DNA of 14,591 nucleotides from positions 1 to 14,591 of the forward strand of contig JACPSQ010000070.1 in assembly GCA_016193195.1 (NCBI GenBank), read 5' to 3'. Position numbers and translations under genes: made by a program. This document shows, in pieces, positions 6,929 through 13,578 of the stretch (positions are counted from its first letter, which is position 1; each line of letters opens with the position of its first letter). Source of the DNA: Candidatus Omnitrophota bacterium (GTDB lineage: Bacteria; Omnitrophota; Gorgyraeia; Aquiviventales; Aquiviventaceae). Below the pieces are notes generated by a model. It made no database searches. It was not told the DNA's origin and saw nothing but the letters and a program-made list of their open reading frames with translations.

Positions 6929-6997
6929 CGGTCTGCCGGCATTGCGACGGGGACTGTGTGACCCATCCGGCTCGGCGCAGGGAGCGTCGGCAGACCG
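6929..6997 (+). other. Inverted repeat in the leader of the M16 protease gene
   Basis: CGGTCTGCCG (6929-6938) and CGGCAGACCG (6988-6997) are perfect 10-bp complements, extendable by a wobble and a G-C pair, around a loop of about 49 nt. The element ends 14 nt before ATG 7011. A leader hairpin or protein-binding site is possible. The sequence does not say which. I see no convincing promoter in 6891-7010. Confidence 0.45.
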
Positions 6998-7010
6998 TGC
7001 GAGCATCCTG

Positions 7011-9680
7011 ATGCGTGGAGGGGGAAGGGAGGCCAGGTGCCATTGGGGTGTTTCCCTCTGTCTATCGACTGCGGGTGTACTGAGCGCTACGATCGTGTCC
7101 ATAGGACACGCGCACGAGGAGCGCATGGTTGAGAGCCGTTCATCTGTCGGCCAGCGTGTGTTCGATAACGGGTTGCAGCTTGTCTGGGAAGAAGATCACC
7201 GTCAGCCGCTCGTTGCCATCGAAGCCAGGATCAAGGGTGGCCTGCGTGGAGAGGGGCGTGCCGTCGGCACCGGCATCACGCACTTCATCGAGCACATGCT
7301 CTTCAAAGGGACCCCCTCTCGGCCCTCTGGTTCGATTGAGCGCGAGGTGCGAGGCTATGGGGGCACGATCAACGCATTCACCTCATTCGACTCGACAGGG
7401 GTCTCGTTATTTGTCGAACGCCGCTACCTGAAAGAAGGGCTTGGGCTCCTCGCGGACATCCTCCAGCACGCCGTGTTTGACCAGGCGGGGTTTGACAAGG
7501 AGCGCGCGGTCATCATTTCAGAAATCCAGATGAACCTGGATGATCCTGACCGGCGTCTCTCCCAACTGTTCTGGGGCCGGCACTTCCTCGAGCATCCGTA
7601 TCGGCATCCGATCCTCGGTTATCAGCCGTTACTGGAGCGCCTGACGGTCAACGACCTCACGGCATTCTACGCGTCGCAGTACCAGCCGCAGAACGTCACC
7701 ATTGCCTGTGTCGGCGACCTCGATGGGGCCGCCGTACCCGCGCTCGTGAACGAGGTGTTGGGATCATGGCCCCGCGGGACGACTGATCCCAGCCAGCAGC
7801 TCGTCCCTGCTGAGCCGCCGGCGGTCAGCCGGAAGGACGCTTCGCTCGAGTTGCCGGTGCAGACCGCCTACGTGATGCTGGGGTTTTCCTCCACGCGCCT
7901 GGCGGATCCTGCGCTCTATCCGCTCGATGTCCTCGCGAATATCCTCGGGGAGGGCCGGAGCTCCCGGCTCTATGAAACGGTCGTTCGGAAGCGACGACTG
8001 GCCCACGCCATTGCGGCATGGAACTACACCCCCTACGATCCGGGCGTGTTCGCCATCCAGTTTCAAACAGACGCGGGCAACGTTGAGGCGGCGACCCACG
8101 CCGTGCTGGGGATTCTGGATGACGTCAAACAGCGCGGGATCGGCGATGCAGAGCTGCGAAAAGCGAAGCAGGCCGTCCGCTCGAGTTACCTCTTCAGCCT
8201 CCAGACCGTGGAGGCGCGGGCGGCTGATGTGGCCAACTCCATGACGGCGACGGGCGATCCCCTCTTCTCCCGGCGCTACGTCTCCGGAATCGAGGAGGTC
8301 ACGCGCCGGCAGGTCCAAGAAGCCGCGCAGCGGTTCTGCGACCCATCCAAGATGACCACCGCTGTGATCCGCCCCGCGGCATCGACTCCTTCCATCGAGA
8401 CAACGTCGCCGCCACCCGAACGGATCCCCGTCACCCAGACGATCTTGGGAAACGGCGCCACGGCGCTTGTCGGCGTGGACCACACCTTGCCGATCGCCGC
8501 AATCGTCGTCGCGTTCCGCGGTGGTGTCCGCGCCGAAACCGAGCAGGAGCAGGGCGTGTCCAACCTGGTCGCTCAGCTCCTGACGAAGGGGACGCGCCAA
8601 AAGAGCGCGTTTGAGATCGCCCAGCAGGTCGACTCGCTTGGCGGCACCCTGGAGGCATTCAGCGGGAGGGACGGGTTCGGGCTTGTCCTCCAGCTCCTCT
8701 CGCAGGACCTGTGGGAGGGGCTGTCCCTCATGCACGAGCTGGTGACGCAGTCCGCCTTTCCGGAAGAAGAGGTCGCGATTCAGCGGGGGCTTATCGCGAA
8801 ACAGCTCCAGACACAAGATGACGAAATCTTCGATGTCGGCGGGCGGCTGCTCCGCCGAAGTCTGTTCAGCCACCACCCGTATCGGTTCAATCCCTTAGGC
8901 CAGAAAGAAACCATCGGGACCTTGACCCGGGCGAACTGCTTGGGGTTTTCCCGGCGATGGATGGTGCCTGAGAACAGCGTCTTGGCCGTCTTTGGCGATG
9001 TGGACCAGGATGCGGTCGCCAGGCAGCTCCAGCGCTCGTTTGGGTCCCTCGACTCACGGCCCTCTGCCTGGCCGGCGCAACTGCCAGAGGAAGCCATCGA
9101 CGGGATCCGTGAAATCACTCACACCATGGACAAAGAGCAAGCGCTCATCATGCTCGGATTCCTTGGGAGTCGGTACACCGCGCCTGATCGATATGCCCTG
9201 GACGTGATGACGGCGATCCTCTCGGGCATGGCCGGCCGATTGTTCCAAGCGGTTCGCGAGGAGCGGGGTCTTTCCTACACCTTGGGGGCCGTCAATGTCC
9301 CCGGATGGGATCCGGGGTATCTCCTCGTGTACGCGGCGACGCGCCCGACCGAGCAAATCAGCGTGCTCAACGCGTTGGACGAGCAGCTTCGGCTCGCCGT
9401 CGGCCACGGATTCAGCGACGAGGAGGTTTTCCAGGCGAAGCGCTACCTGATCGGATTGCATCGGCTTGAGCTCCAGCATCTCATCGGGCTCGCCAAGCGC
9501 TCCGCGCTCGATGAGCTCTATGGGCTCGGGTTTGACGCGTGGACCCGCTATGAGGACCGGATCAACGCCCTCACCACCGCCATGGTCAACGAAGCGGCCG
9601 GCCGCTACCTGACGATGCGTCAGCGCGTTCAGGTGGTCGTCTCGCCCGACGGCCGTGCCCGCAAGACCAAAGAGCCCTGA
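7011..9680 (+). CDS. M16 family zinc metalloprotease, fused two-domain (pitrilysin/insulinase type)
   Basis: 889 residues with two tandem M16 units. The first holds the inverted zinc motif HFIEH (H91, E94, H95) and the distal zinc ligand Glu171 in VIISEIQMNLD, so it should be catalytic. The second, from about residue 475, has the zinc site eroded to SNLVAQLL but keeps the substrate-binding Arg/Tyr pair in ERGLSYTLGA (R752, Y756), as in the inactive partner domain of M16B enzymes. From ATG 7011 the protein starts with Arg-rich MRGGGREARCHW then a hydrophobic GVSLCLSTAGVLSATIVSIG and GHA, a plausible signal peptide. It would therefore be a periplasmic peptidase. ATG 7125, preceded by GAGGAG only 3 nt away, would give an 851-residue cytoplasmic form. 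The stop is 2 nt before the next frame's ATG. Confidence 0.9.
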   Translation: MRGGGREARCHWGVSLCLSTAGVLSATIVSIGHAHEERMVESRSSVGQRVFDNGLQLVWEEDHRQPLVAIEARIKGGLRGEGRAVGTGITHFIEHMLFKGTPSRPSGSIEREVRGYGGTINAFTSFDSTGVSLFVERRYLKEGLGLLADILQHAVFDQAGFDKERAVIISEIQMNLDDPDRRLSQLFWGRHFLEHPYRHPILGYQPLLERLTVNDLTAFYASQYQPQNVTIACVGDLDGAAVPALVNEVLGSWPRGTTDPSQQLVPAEPPAVSRKDASLELPVQTAYVMLGFSSTRLADPALYPLDVLANILGEGRSSRLYETVVRKRRLAHAIAAWNYTPYDPGVFAIQFQTDAGNVEAATHAVLGILDDVKQRGIGDAELRKAKQAVRSSYLFSLQTVEARAADVANSMTATGDPLFSRRYVSGIEEVTRRQVQEAAQRFCDPSKMTTAVIRPAASTPSIETTSPPPERIPVTQTILGNGATALVGVDHTLPIAAIVVAFRGGVRAETEQEQGVSNLVAQLLTKGTRQKSAFEIAQQVDSLGGTLEAFSGRDGFGLVLQLLSQDLWEGLSLMHELVTQSAFPEEEVAIQRGLIAKQLQTQDDEIFDVGGRLLRRSLFSHHPYRFNPLGQKETIGTLTRANCLGFSRRWMVPENSVLAVFGDVDQDAVARQLQRSFGSLDSRPSAWPAQLPEEAIDGIREITHTMDKEQALIMLGFLGSRYTAPDRYALDVMTAILSGMAGRLFQAVREERGLSYTLGAVNVPGWDPGYLLVYAATRPTEQISVLNALDEQLRLAVGHGFSDEEVFQAKRYLIGLHRLELQHLIGLAKRSALDELYGLGFDAWTRYEDRINALTTAMVNEAAGRYLTMRQRVQVVVSPDGRARKTKEP
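7094..7110. other. 17-nt perfect palindrome near the alternative M16 start
   Basis: CGTGTCC, ATA, GGACACG: perfect 7-bp arms around 3 nt, ending 5 nt before the GAGGAG that precedes ATG 7125. If translation begins at 7011 it is merely the end of the signal-peptide coding region. If it begins at 7125 it could be an operator or a hairpin over the ribosome-binding site. Confidence 0.45.
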
Positions 9681-9681
9681 G

Positions 9682-9752
9682 CATGCGGAATGCGGAATTC
9701 GGAATGCGGAGTGAGAGACCAACTCCGCACGCCGCACGCCGCACGCCGCATG
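9682..9752. repeat. Inverted repeat C: two opposed heptamer arrays (M16/MEMO1 junction)
   Basis: The left arm is 9682-9712 and the right arm 9722-9752, 31 nt each, with a 9-nt loop; 24 of 31 positions are complementary. From 9683 the left arm reads ATGCGGA, ATGCGGA, ATTCGGA, ATGCGGA. The right arm reads ACTCCGC then ACGCCGC three times, then ATG. The arm length, 7-nt period and number of mismatches equal those of inverted repeat A, though the sequence differs. The element starts 2 nt after the protease stop and covers the start of the MEMO1-family frame. Confidence 0.88.
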
Positions 9753-10558
9753 TGGTCAGGCGGCCAGCCGTGGCCGGCTACCACTACCCGGCAGATCCGG
9801 TGACACTTACGAAGGAGATTGATGCGTGCACAGCGACCAGGAGGGGCCCGCGGGCGGCATTCGGGGCGCTTCTGCCGCACGGGAGCTTCCGACACTGCGG
9901 CGGTATCCTTGGGGCGACGCTGGCGCATGTCTCGATTCCGCGCCGCTGCATCGTGCTTGGACCGTCGCATACCGGGAGCCTGATCCCGTGGAGGCTGATG
10001 GTCGAGGGGGCCTACCGGACTCCCTTAGGTGACGTGCCGATCGATGAGGCGTGCGCCCAGTCGCTTCGTGAGCGCTGCCCATTCCTTGAAGACGATCCGC
10101 AGGCTCAGCAGGGGGAGCACGCGATCGAAGTGCTCCTCCCATTCCTCCAACGACTGGGTCCTCAAGAACTGACGGTGGTGCCCATCGTCGGGGGATCGGA
10201 GCGCAGCGAGGAACTGCAGCAATTGGCGCGTGCGCTCACACAAGTCGTCAGGATGCAGGAGGAACCCGTGCTCCTCCTTGCCAGCTCAGACCTCTCGCAC
10301 TATGAACCGCGTGAACAAACCTCCGAGCAGGATCACGCGTTGATTGACGCCATCTGCGCCATGGACGACGCACGGCTCACCCACGAGATGCGCCAGGGGG
10401 CCACACGGATGTGCGGCTACGGCGCAGCTGTCTGTGTGCTCGGCGCGGCCAAAGCGCTCGGTGCCAGCCACGGGACGCTGGTGAGCTACGGCACAAGCGC
10501 GGATGCCGGAGGAGACCCCCACTCCGTCATCGGCTACTCCGGTATCGTGATAAGATGA
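9683..10558 (+). CDS. MEMO1 family protein (AmmeMemoRadiSam system protein B)
   Basis: Up to 291 residues; the family fold starts at VRRPAVAGYHYPAD (about residue 25). Residues matching the metal or active-site set of human MEMO1 are present: His66 in LLPHGSF, His96 in GPSHTG, Asp203 and His206 in SSDLSHYEP, and Cys244 in RMCGYGA. GEHAIEVLLPFLQ and the closing PHSVIGYSGIVIR also fit. The fold resembles class III extradiol dioxygenases. In many bacteria the gene sits beside AMMECR1 and a radical SAM gene, neither of which is here. The biochemical role is unsettled. The start is uncertain: ATG 9683 and ATG 9704 lie in inverted repeat C, and GTG 9752 is the first start after it. The last 4 nt overlap the DUF1844 gene. 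Confidence 0.88.
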   Translation: MRNAEFGMRSERPTPHAARRTPHVVRRPAVAGYHYPADPVTLTKEIDACTATRRGPRAAFGALLPHGSFRHCGGILGATLAHVSIPRRCIVLGPSHTGSLIPWRLMVEGAYRTPLGDVPIDEACAQSLRERCPFLEDDPQAQQGEHAIEVLLPFLQRLGPQELTVVPIVGGSERSEELQQLARALTQVVRMQEEPVLLLASSDLSHYEPREQTSEQDHALIDAICAMDDARLTHEMRQGATRMCGYGAAVCVLGAAKALGASHGTLVSYGTSADAGGDPHSVIGYSGIVIR

Positions 10559-10953
10559 TGGAAGAACCGGCCAAGAAACGAGTCGATGAGTCATGGAAGG
10601 AGCAGGCTGATCGCGAAAAGCATGCCGTCGGGCAGCCGAGCGGCCCATCCACGCAGCCTGAGGGTCTGGCCGGGACCAGCGTCCGCCCGGAAGCCGAGGG
10701 ACCCCCTGAGGCCCGCTTTGATCTTTTCGTTTCCGGCCTGGCGATGGAAGCGTTCATCGCCCTGGGCGACATGCCGCACCCGACGACGCGCAAGCAGGCA
10801 ACGAACCTCCCTCAGGCCAAATACCTGATCGACCTCTTGGGCGTGCTGGAGAACAGGACGAAAGGAAATCTGTCAGTCGATGAAGAACGACTCCTGAAGG
10901 ACGCGCTGTATCAACTGCGGATGCGGTATCTCGCAAAATCGGGTGGGACATGA
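10555..10953 (+). CDS. DUF1844 domain protein
   Basis: 132 residues. The first ~55 are hydrophilic and probably disordered. The C-terminal half matches the DUF1844 pattern: FDLFVSGLAMEAFIALGDMPHP, then QAKYLIDLLGVLENRTKGNLSVDEERLLKDALYQLRMRYL, with the typical 'AK..ID.L..L...TKGNL...E' core. No biochemical function is established for this family, and I infer none. It starts at the first ATG of ATGATG, sharing ATGA with the MEMO1-family stop (the second ATG is equally usable), and shares ATGA with rmuC, so it is translated in a tight operon. Confidence 0.85.
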   Translation: MMEEPAKKRVDESWKEQADREKHAVGQPSGPSTQPEGLAGTSVRPEAEGPPEARFDLFVSGLAMEAFIALGDMPHPTTRKQATNLPQAKYLIDLLGVLENRTKGNLSVDEERLLKDALYQLRMRYLAKSGGT

Positions 10954-12053
10954 TCGTGTGGTTGCTCATGGCCCTCACAGCGATCCTGGCCGCGCTGGCG
11001 ATCTGGCTCTGGCGCACCCGTCGGCCGTCCCTCGCCGAAACGACGAAAGCCGGACTCGATGACCTCCTGGCCCAACTCAAAGGGCGGGTGGATGCGCTGG
11101 CCGCAGAGAAAGACCTTCGAACCCAAGACGTCCAGCGGGAGCGCGACGCCTACAAGGACCTCACGCAGCAGTGGAATGAGCGCGTGGAAACCATTAGCGA
11201 CTCGCTGACGACGCTGGATAAGCAAGCGGTCACAACGGTATCGGAGATGACCAACACGTTGAAGCCTATCATCTCCATCTTTCGTTCCCCGCAGGCTGCC
11301 GGCATCGAGTTCGGCGAGGCGGCACTCGAAATGCTCCTCAAGACCCACTTGGGCGAAGGGCTGTACACCCGGAAGCCCCGCCACCTGGCCGTCGGGCAAG
11401 AGGTGGTGGACTTCGCCCTCACGCTGCCCGATTGCGTTGTGCCCATCGATTCCAAGTTTCCGTCGAGCACCTACAAGACGTGGGTCGAAGCCACGACGGA
11501 GCAGGATGCGCGCGCGGCCTGGCGGACGTTCCGGGACGCCATGCTCGTGCAGATGGAGGCCACGGCGAAGTACATCAAGCCCGATGCGGGCACGACTGAT
11601 TACGCCCTCCTCTTCGTGCCGTCCGATGTCATTTACCAGCAGGCGTTCCTCGCCCAGCGAATCTATGACCAGGAGAACCCAATTCCGCAACGCTCGCTCA
11701 CCCTGCAGGTGTTCGGCTGCTCCACGCAGACGTTGATGCCGTACCTCGGCCTCATTCGCCTGGGATTGAGGAATCTCAAGATCTCCGAGGACGTCAAGGG
11801 GATCCGGCGGTTGATTGAGCAACTCGATGTCGTCTTCAAGACGTTCAGTGGCGACTGGGACATCCTTCGGGGCCACGTGGACCGCTTGACGAAGCACGTC
11901 GACCGGCTCTCGACGGGACGCGGCAGCGTCGCCCAGCTTGGCGAAGCGGTGAAGAAACTGGCAGGGCCGGAGCAGGGAAGCGGCCCAGAGCCCCTGGCGG
12001 CCCTGCACGCGGAACCCAACATGGTGGTGGAGCTGGAGAGGAGGACCGAATGA
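10950..12053 (+). CDS. rmuC: RmuC family DNA recombination-limiting protein
   Basis: 367 residues. An N-terminal membrane anchor (MIVWLLMALTAILAALAIWL, residues 1-20) is followed by a coiled-coil region to about 100. The RmuC domain (about 105-330) resembles PD-(D/E)XK nucleases: GIEFGEAALEMLL (Glu123 region), VVDFALTLPDCVVPIDSKFP with Asp154, Asp167 and Lys169, and SSTYKTW. In E. coli RmuC limits recombination between short inverted repeats, which is suggestive beside the inverted repeats of this window, though adjacency alone proves nothing. It overlaps DUF1844 and the Trm112-like gene by 4 nt each. The C-terminal 35 residues are a low-complexity tail. Confidence 0.9.
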   Translation: MIVWLLMALTAILAALAIWLWRTRRPSLAETTKAGLDDLLAQLKGRVDALAAEKDLRTQDVQRERDAYKDLTQQWNERVETISDSLTTLDKQAVTTVSEMTNTLKPIISIFRSPQAAGIEFGEAALEMLLKTHLGEGLYTRKPRHLAVGQEVVDFALTLPDCVVPIDSKFPSSTYKTWVEATTEQDARAAWRTFRDAMLVQMEATAKYIKPDAGTTDYALLFVPSDVIYQQAFLAQRIYDQENPIPQRSLTLQVFGCSTQTLMPYLGLIRLGLRNLKISEDVKGIRRLIEQLDVVFKTFSGDWDILRGHVDRLTKHVDRLSTGRGSVAQLGEAVKKLAGPEQGSGPEPLAALHAEPNMVVELERRTE

Positions 12054-12220
12054 TCGATCCGGCGTTGTTGGAGATCCTGGCCTGCCCAGCCTGCAAGACC
12101 GAGGTGAAGCTGAAGGAGGAGCGGCTGGTGTGCGTGAAGTGCGGGCGCCGCTACCCCATCCGTGACGGCATCCCTGTCATGCTCATCGACGAGGCGGAGC
12201 AGCCGGCAGCTGAAGGCTGA
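12050..12220 (+). CDS. Trm112-like zinc-binding protein (UPF0434/YcaR type)
   Basis: 56 residues, read directly from the sequence. It begins MIDPALLEILACPACK and ends in IRDGIPVMLIDEAEQPAAEG. Four cysteines in two CXXC pairs (C12, C15, C28, C31) bind zinc, and YPIRDGIPVMLI is the standard family ending. Trm112 proteins activate methyltransferases in eukaryotes and archaea. The bacterial short forms are poorly understood but often lie near envelope or housekeeping genes. ATGA overlap with rmuC makes this the fourth member of the coupled run from the MEMO1-family gene. aroQ follows after 14 nt. Confidence 0.9.
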   Translation: MIDPALLEILACPACKTEVKLKEERLVCVKCGRRYPIRDGIPVMLIDEAEQPAAEG

Positions 12221-12234
12221 AGAGCAAACGTTGC

Positions 12235-12720
12235 ATGAAGATTCTGCTCATCCACGGCCCCAACCTCCAGCTCTTGGGGAGGCGTCAGCCAACGATCTAC
12301 GGGACGGCGGATCTTGCCACGATCAATCAGGGCCTCAGGCGGCTCGCCGCGGCGCGCGGCGCCTCGCTCACGATTGTCCAGTCGAATCACGAGGGAGACA
12401 TCGTCGGGTTGATTGGAGCCTCGAAGGACCGCTACGACGCCGTGGTCATCAATCCGGCGGCGTACACCCATACGAGTGTGGCCATCCGCGACGCGATCGA
12501 GGCCTCGGGTGTCCCGACCATCGAAGTGCATCTTTCGAACATCTATGCGCGTGAGCCCTTCCGCCAGCATTCTGTCATTGCGCCGGTTTGCCGGGGCCAG
12601 GTCTGCGGATTCGGCCCGGAGAGCTACCGGTTAGGGCTTGAGGCGGCCTTGGGGCTGGCGGCACCCCAGGTGCCAGCCGCTAGGCGGGCGGCACGGAAGG
12701 GAAGGCGGATGGGGGGATGA
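12235..12720 (+). CDS. aroQ: Type II 3-dehydroquinate dehydratase
   Basis: Third enzyme of the shikimate pathway, converting 3-dehydroquinate to 3-dehydroshikimate in the cytoplasm; normally a dodecamer. Conserved parts: HGPNLQLLGRRQPTIYG (Arg17 and catalytic Tyr22), QSNHEG (49-54), NPAAYTHTS (73-81), EVHLSN with catalytic His99, REPFRQHS and GFGPESY. The usual 'REP' after the loop glycine is RQP here. The typical protein ends near residue 141. The last ~20 residues (from AAPQVPAARR) are an Ala/Arg-rich extension whose DNA holds a hairpin (12657-12678), perhaps related to the repeat material that follows. A weak GAAGAG (12219-12224) precedes the start. Confidence 0.95.
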   Translation: MKILLIHGPNLQLLGRRQPTIYGTADLATINQGLRRLAAARGASLTIVQSNHEGDIVGLIGASKDRYDAVVINPAAYTHTSVAIRDAIEASGVPTIEVHLSNIYAREPFRQHSVIAPVCRGQVCGFGPESYRLGLEAALGLAAPQVPAARRAARKGRRMGG

Positions 12721-12992
12721 CCCCACCACCTGTCGCAGCGGGCAATCTCACCCCACCACCTGCGTGGTTCGTCACAGGCGAACCCCAGGTTGCGCTGTCG
12801 TCCCGCTCGCCTTCGGCGAGCCCGCAGGTGGTGGGGGCGCCAGGTGGTGGGGTCCCATCACCTGCCTGTCAAGGCGGCGCGGTCGCCGGCGCCTACGTGG
12901 ATGTGCGGGAGATCCTCACGACGGGGAAGTTCTCCATGGGGGCGACGGCGGATCTCCCGCGCCGCCTTGACCAACATCGCCGAGGCAGGTGA
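12717..12992 (+). pseudogene. Small ORF across repeat D with a GIY-YIG-like tail (probable relic)
   Basis: A 91-codon frame starts at an ATG sharing ATGA with the aroQ stop and ends 4 nt before efp. Its first ~54 residues are translated inverted repeat (MTPPPVAAGNLTPPPAW...) with no protein character. The tail from 12894 reads YVDVREILTTGKF and then SMGATADLPRRLDQHRRGR. This resembles the GIY-YIG nuclease core, 'YVY..R...GK.Y.G.T.DL.RRL..H..G', including the Arg-rich DL.RRL..H element. Both signature tyrosines appear lost (YVD for YVY, FSMG for FYIG), and the rest of the ~85-residue domain, with the catalytic Glu, is missing. I read it as a decayed fragment. Chance resemblance is the alternative. 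Confidence 0.35.
12718..12854. repeat. Inverted repeat D: doubled, nested inverted repeat (aroQ/efp junction)
   Basis: CCCCACCACCTG occurs twice on the left (12721-12732, 12751-12762) and its complement CAGGTGGTGGGG twice on the right (12825-12836, 12841-12852). The outer pair extends to 14 perfect bp (12719-12732 with 12841-12854), and so does the inner pair (12751-12764 with 12823-12836). Two further hairpins lie inside: GGTTCG (12766-12771) with CGAACC (12779-12784), and GCTCGCC (12805-12811) with GGCGAGC (12815-12821). The whole can fold as one long branched structure. It occupies half of the aroQ-efp gap; 12855-12996 otherwise holds only the GIY-YIG-like fragment and the efp ribosome-binding site. 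Confidence 0.88.
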
Positions 12993-12996
12993 TGGG

Positions 12997-13554
12997 ATGA
13001 TTTCCACCAGTGAATTCCGCAGCGGCGAAGCCATCATGATCGATAATCAGCTCTGGACCATCGTTGAGTTTCAGCACGTGAAGCCAGGCAAAGGCGGGGC
13101 GTTTGTCCGAACGAAGTTGCGGCGCCTGAAAGACGGGTCCGTCATTGAGCGCACGTTCCGGGTCGGCGAGAAATTTCAGGAAGCCTATATCGAGAAGCGA
13201 ACGTTGCAGTACCTCTACCGGACCGCCGGGACCTTTCATTTCATGGACGCCAAGACGTACGAGGAGGTTCAGGTTTCAGAGGATCTGCTCGGCCAGGCGG
13301 TGGGGTTCTTGAGAGAGAGCATGGAGCTTGAGGGGCAGTTTCATGACGGTCAGATGATCAGCATTCAGCCTCCGATGTTCGTCGACCTGCGCGTTGAGTC
13401 CACGGAGCCCGGTGTCCGCGGCGACACCTCGAAGGCGGGGATGAAACCGGCGGCCCTTGAGACCGGCGCGGCCATCCAGGTGCCCCTCTTCATTGAGACC
13501 GGGGATGTGATTCGCGTCGATACCCGGACCGGATCCTATGTCTCCCGCGTCTAG
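12997..13554 (+). CDS. efp: Translation elongation factor P
   Basis: 185 residues, the normal length of EF-P, which relieves ribosomes stalled at polyproline by entering the E site. The start MISTSEFRSGEAIMIDNQLW, the loop HVKPGKGGAFVRTKL and the end TGSYVSRV are standard. The loop tip carries a lysine (K32 here, equivalent to the modified Lys34 of E. coli), so a lysine-type modification is possible; no epmA, epmB or ymfI-type gene is in view. The frame is open upstream into repeat D, but the family start and AGGTG at 12987-12991 select ATG 12997. The proteins of this window include proline-rich stretches, such as PFPPFPPS in the TonB-like protein, that would need EF-P. Confidence 0.96.
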   Translation: MISTSEFRSGEAIMIDNQLWTIVEFQHVKPGKGGAFVRTKLRRLKDGSVIERTFRVGEKFQEAYIEKRTLQYLYRTAGTFHFMDAKTYEEVQVSEDLLGQAVGFLRESMELEGQFHDGQMISIQPPMFVDLRVESTEPGVRGDTSKAGMKPAALETGAAIQVPLFIETGDVIRVDTRTGSYVSRV

Positions 13555-13567
13555 AAAAATAGTTCAA

Positions 13568-13573
13568 GGGAGG
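13568..13573 (+). promoter_or_regulatory. Shine-Dalgarno supporting the accB GTG start
   Basis: GGGAGG ends 5 nt before GTG 13579, within the 24-nt gap after efp. It is a strong site and decides in favour of the GTG start. Confidence 0.7.
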
Positions 13574-13578
13574 GCAGC

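Noticed and set aside
6844..7010. Small ORFs in the rpsU-M16 gap
   Set aside because: Frames open here have no ribosome-binding site or family resemblance, and the DNA is occupied by hairpins.
7764..8876. 370-codon open frame on the - strand inside the M16 protease gene
   Set aside because: The + strand protein is a clear two-domain M16 enzyme across this span; the antisense product is Arg/Gly-rich with no motif.
9682..9752. Repeat C considered as the terminal inverted repeat of an insertion sequence or MITE
   Set aside because: There is no internal sequence beyond a 9-nt loop, no visible target-site duplication, and no transposase nearby.
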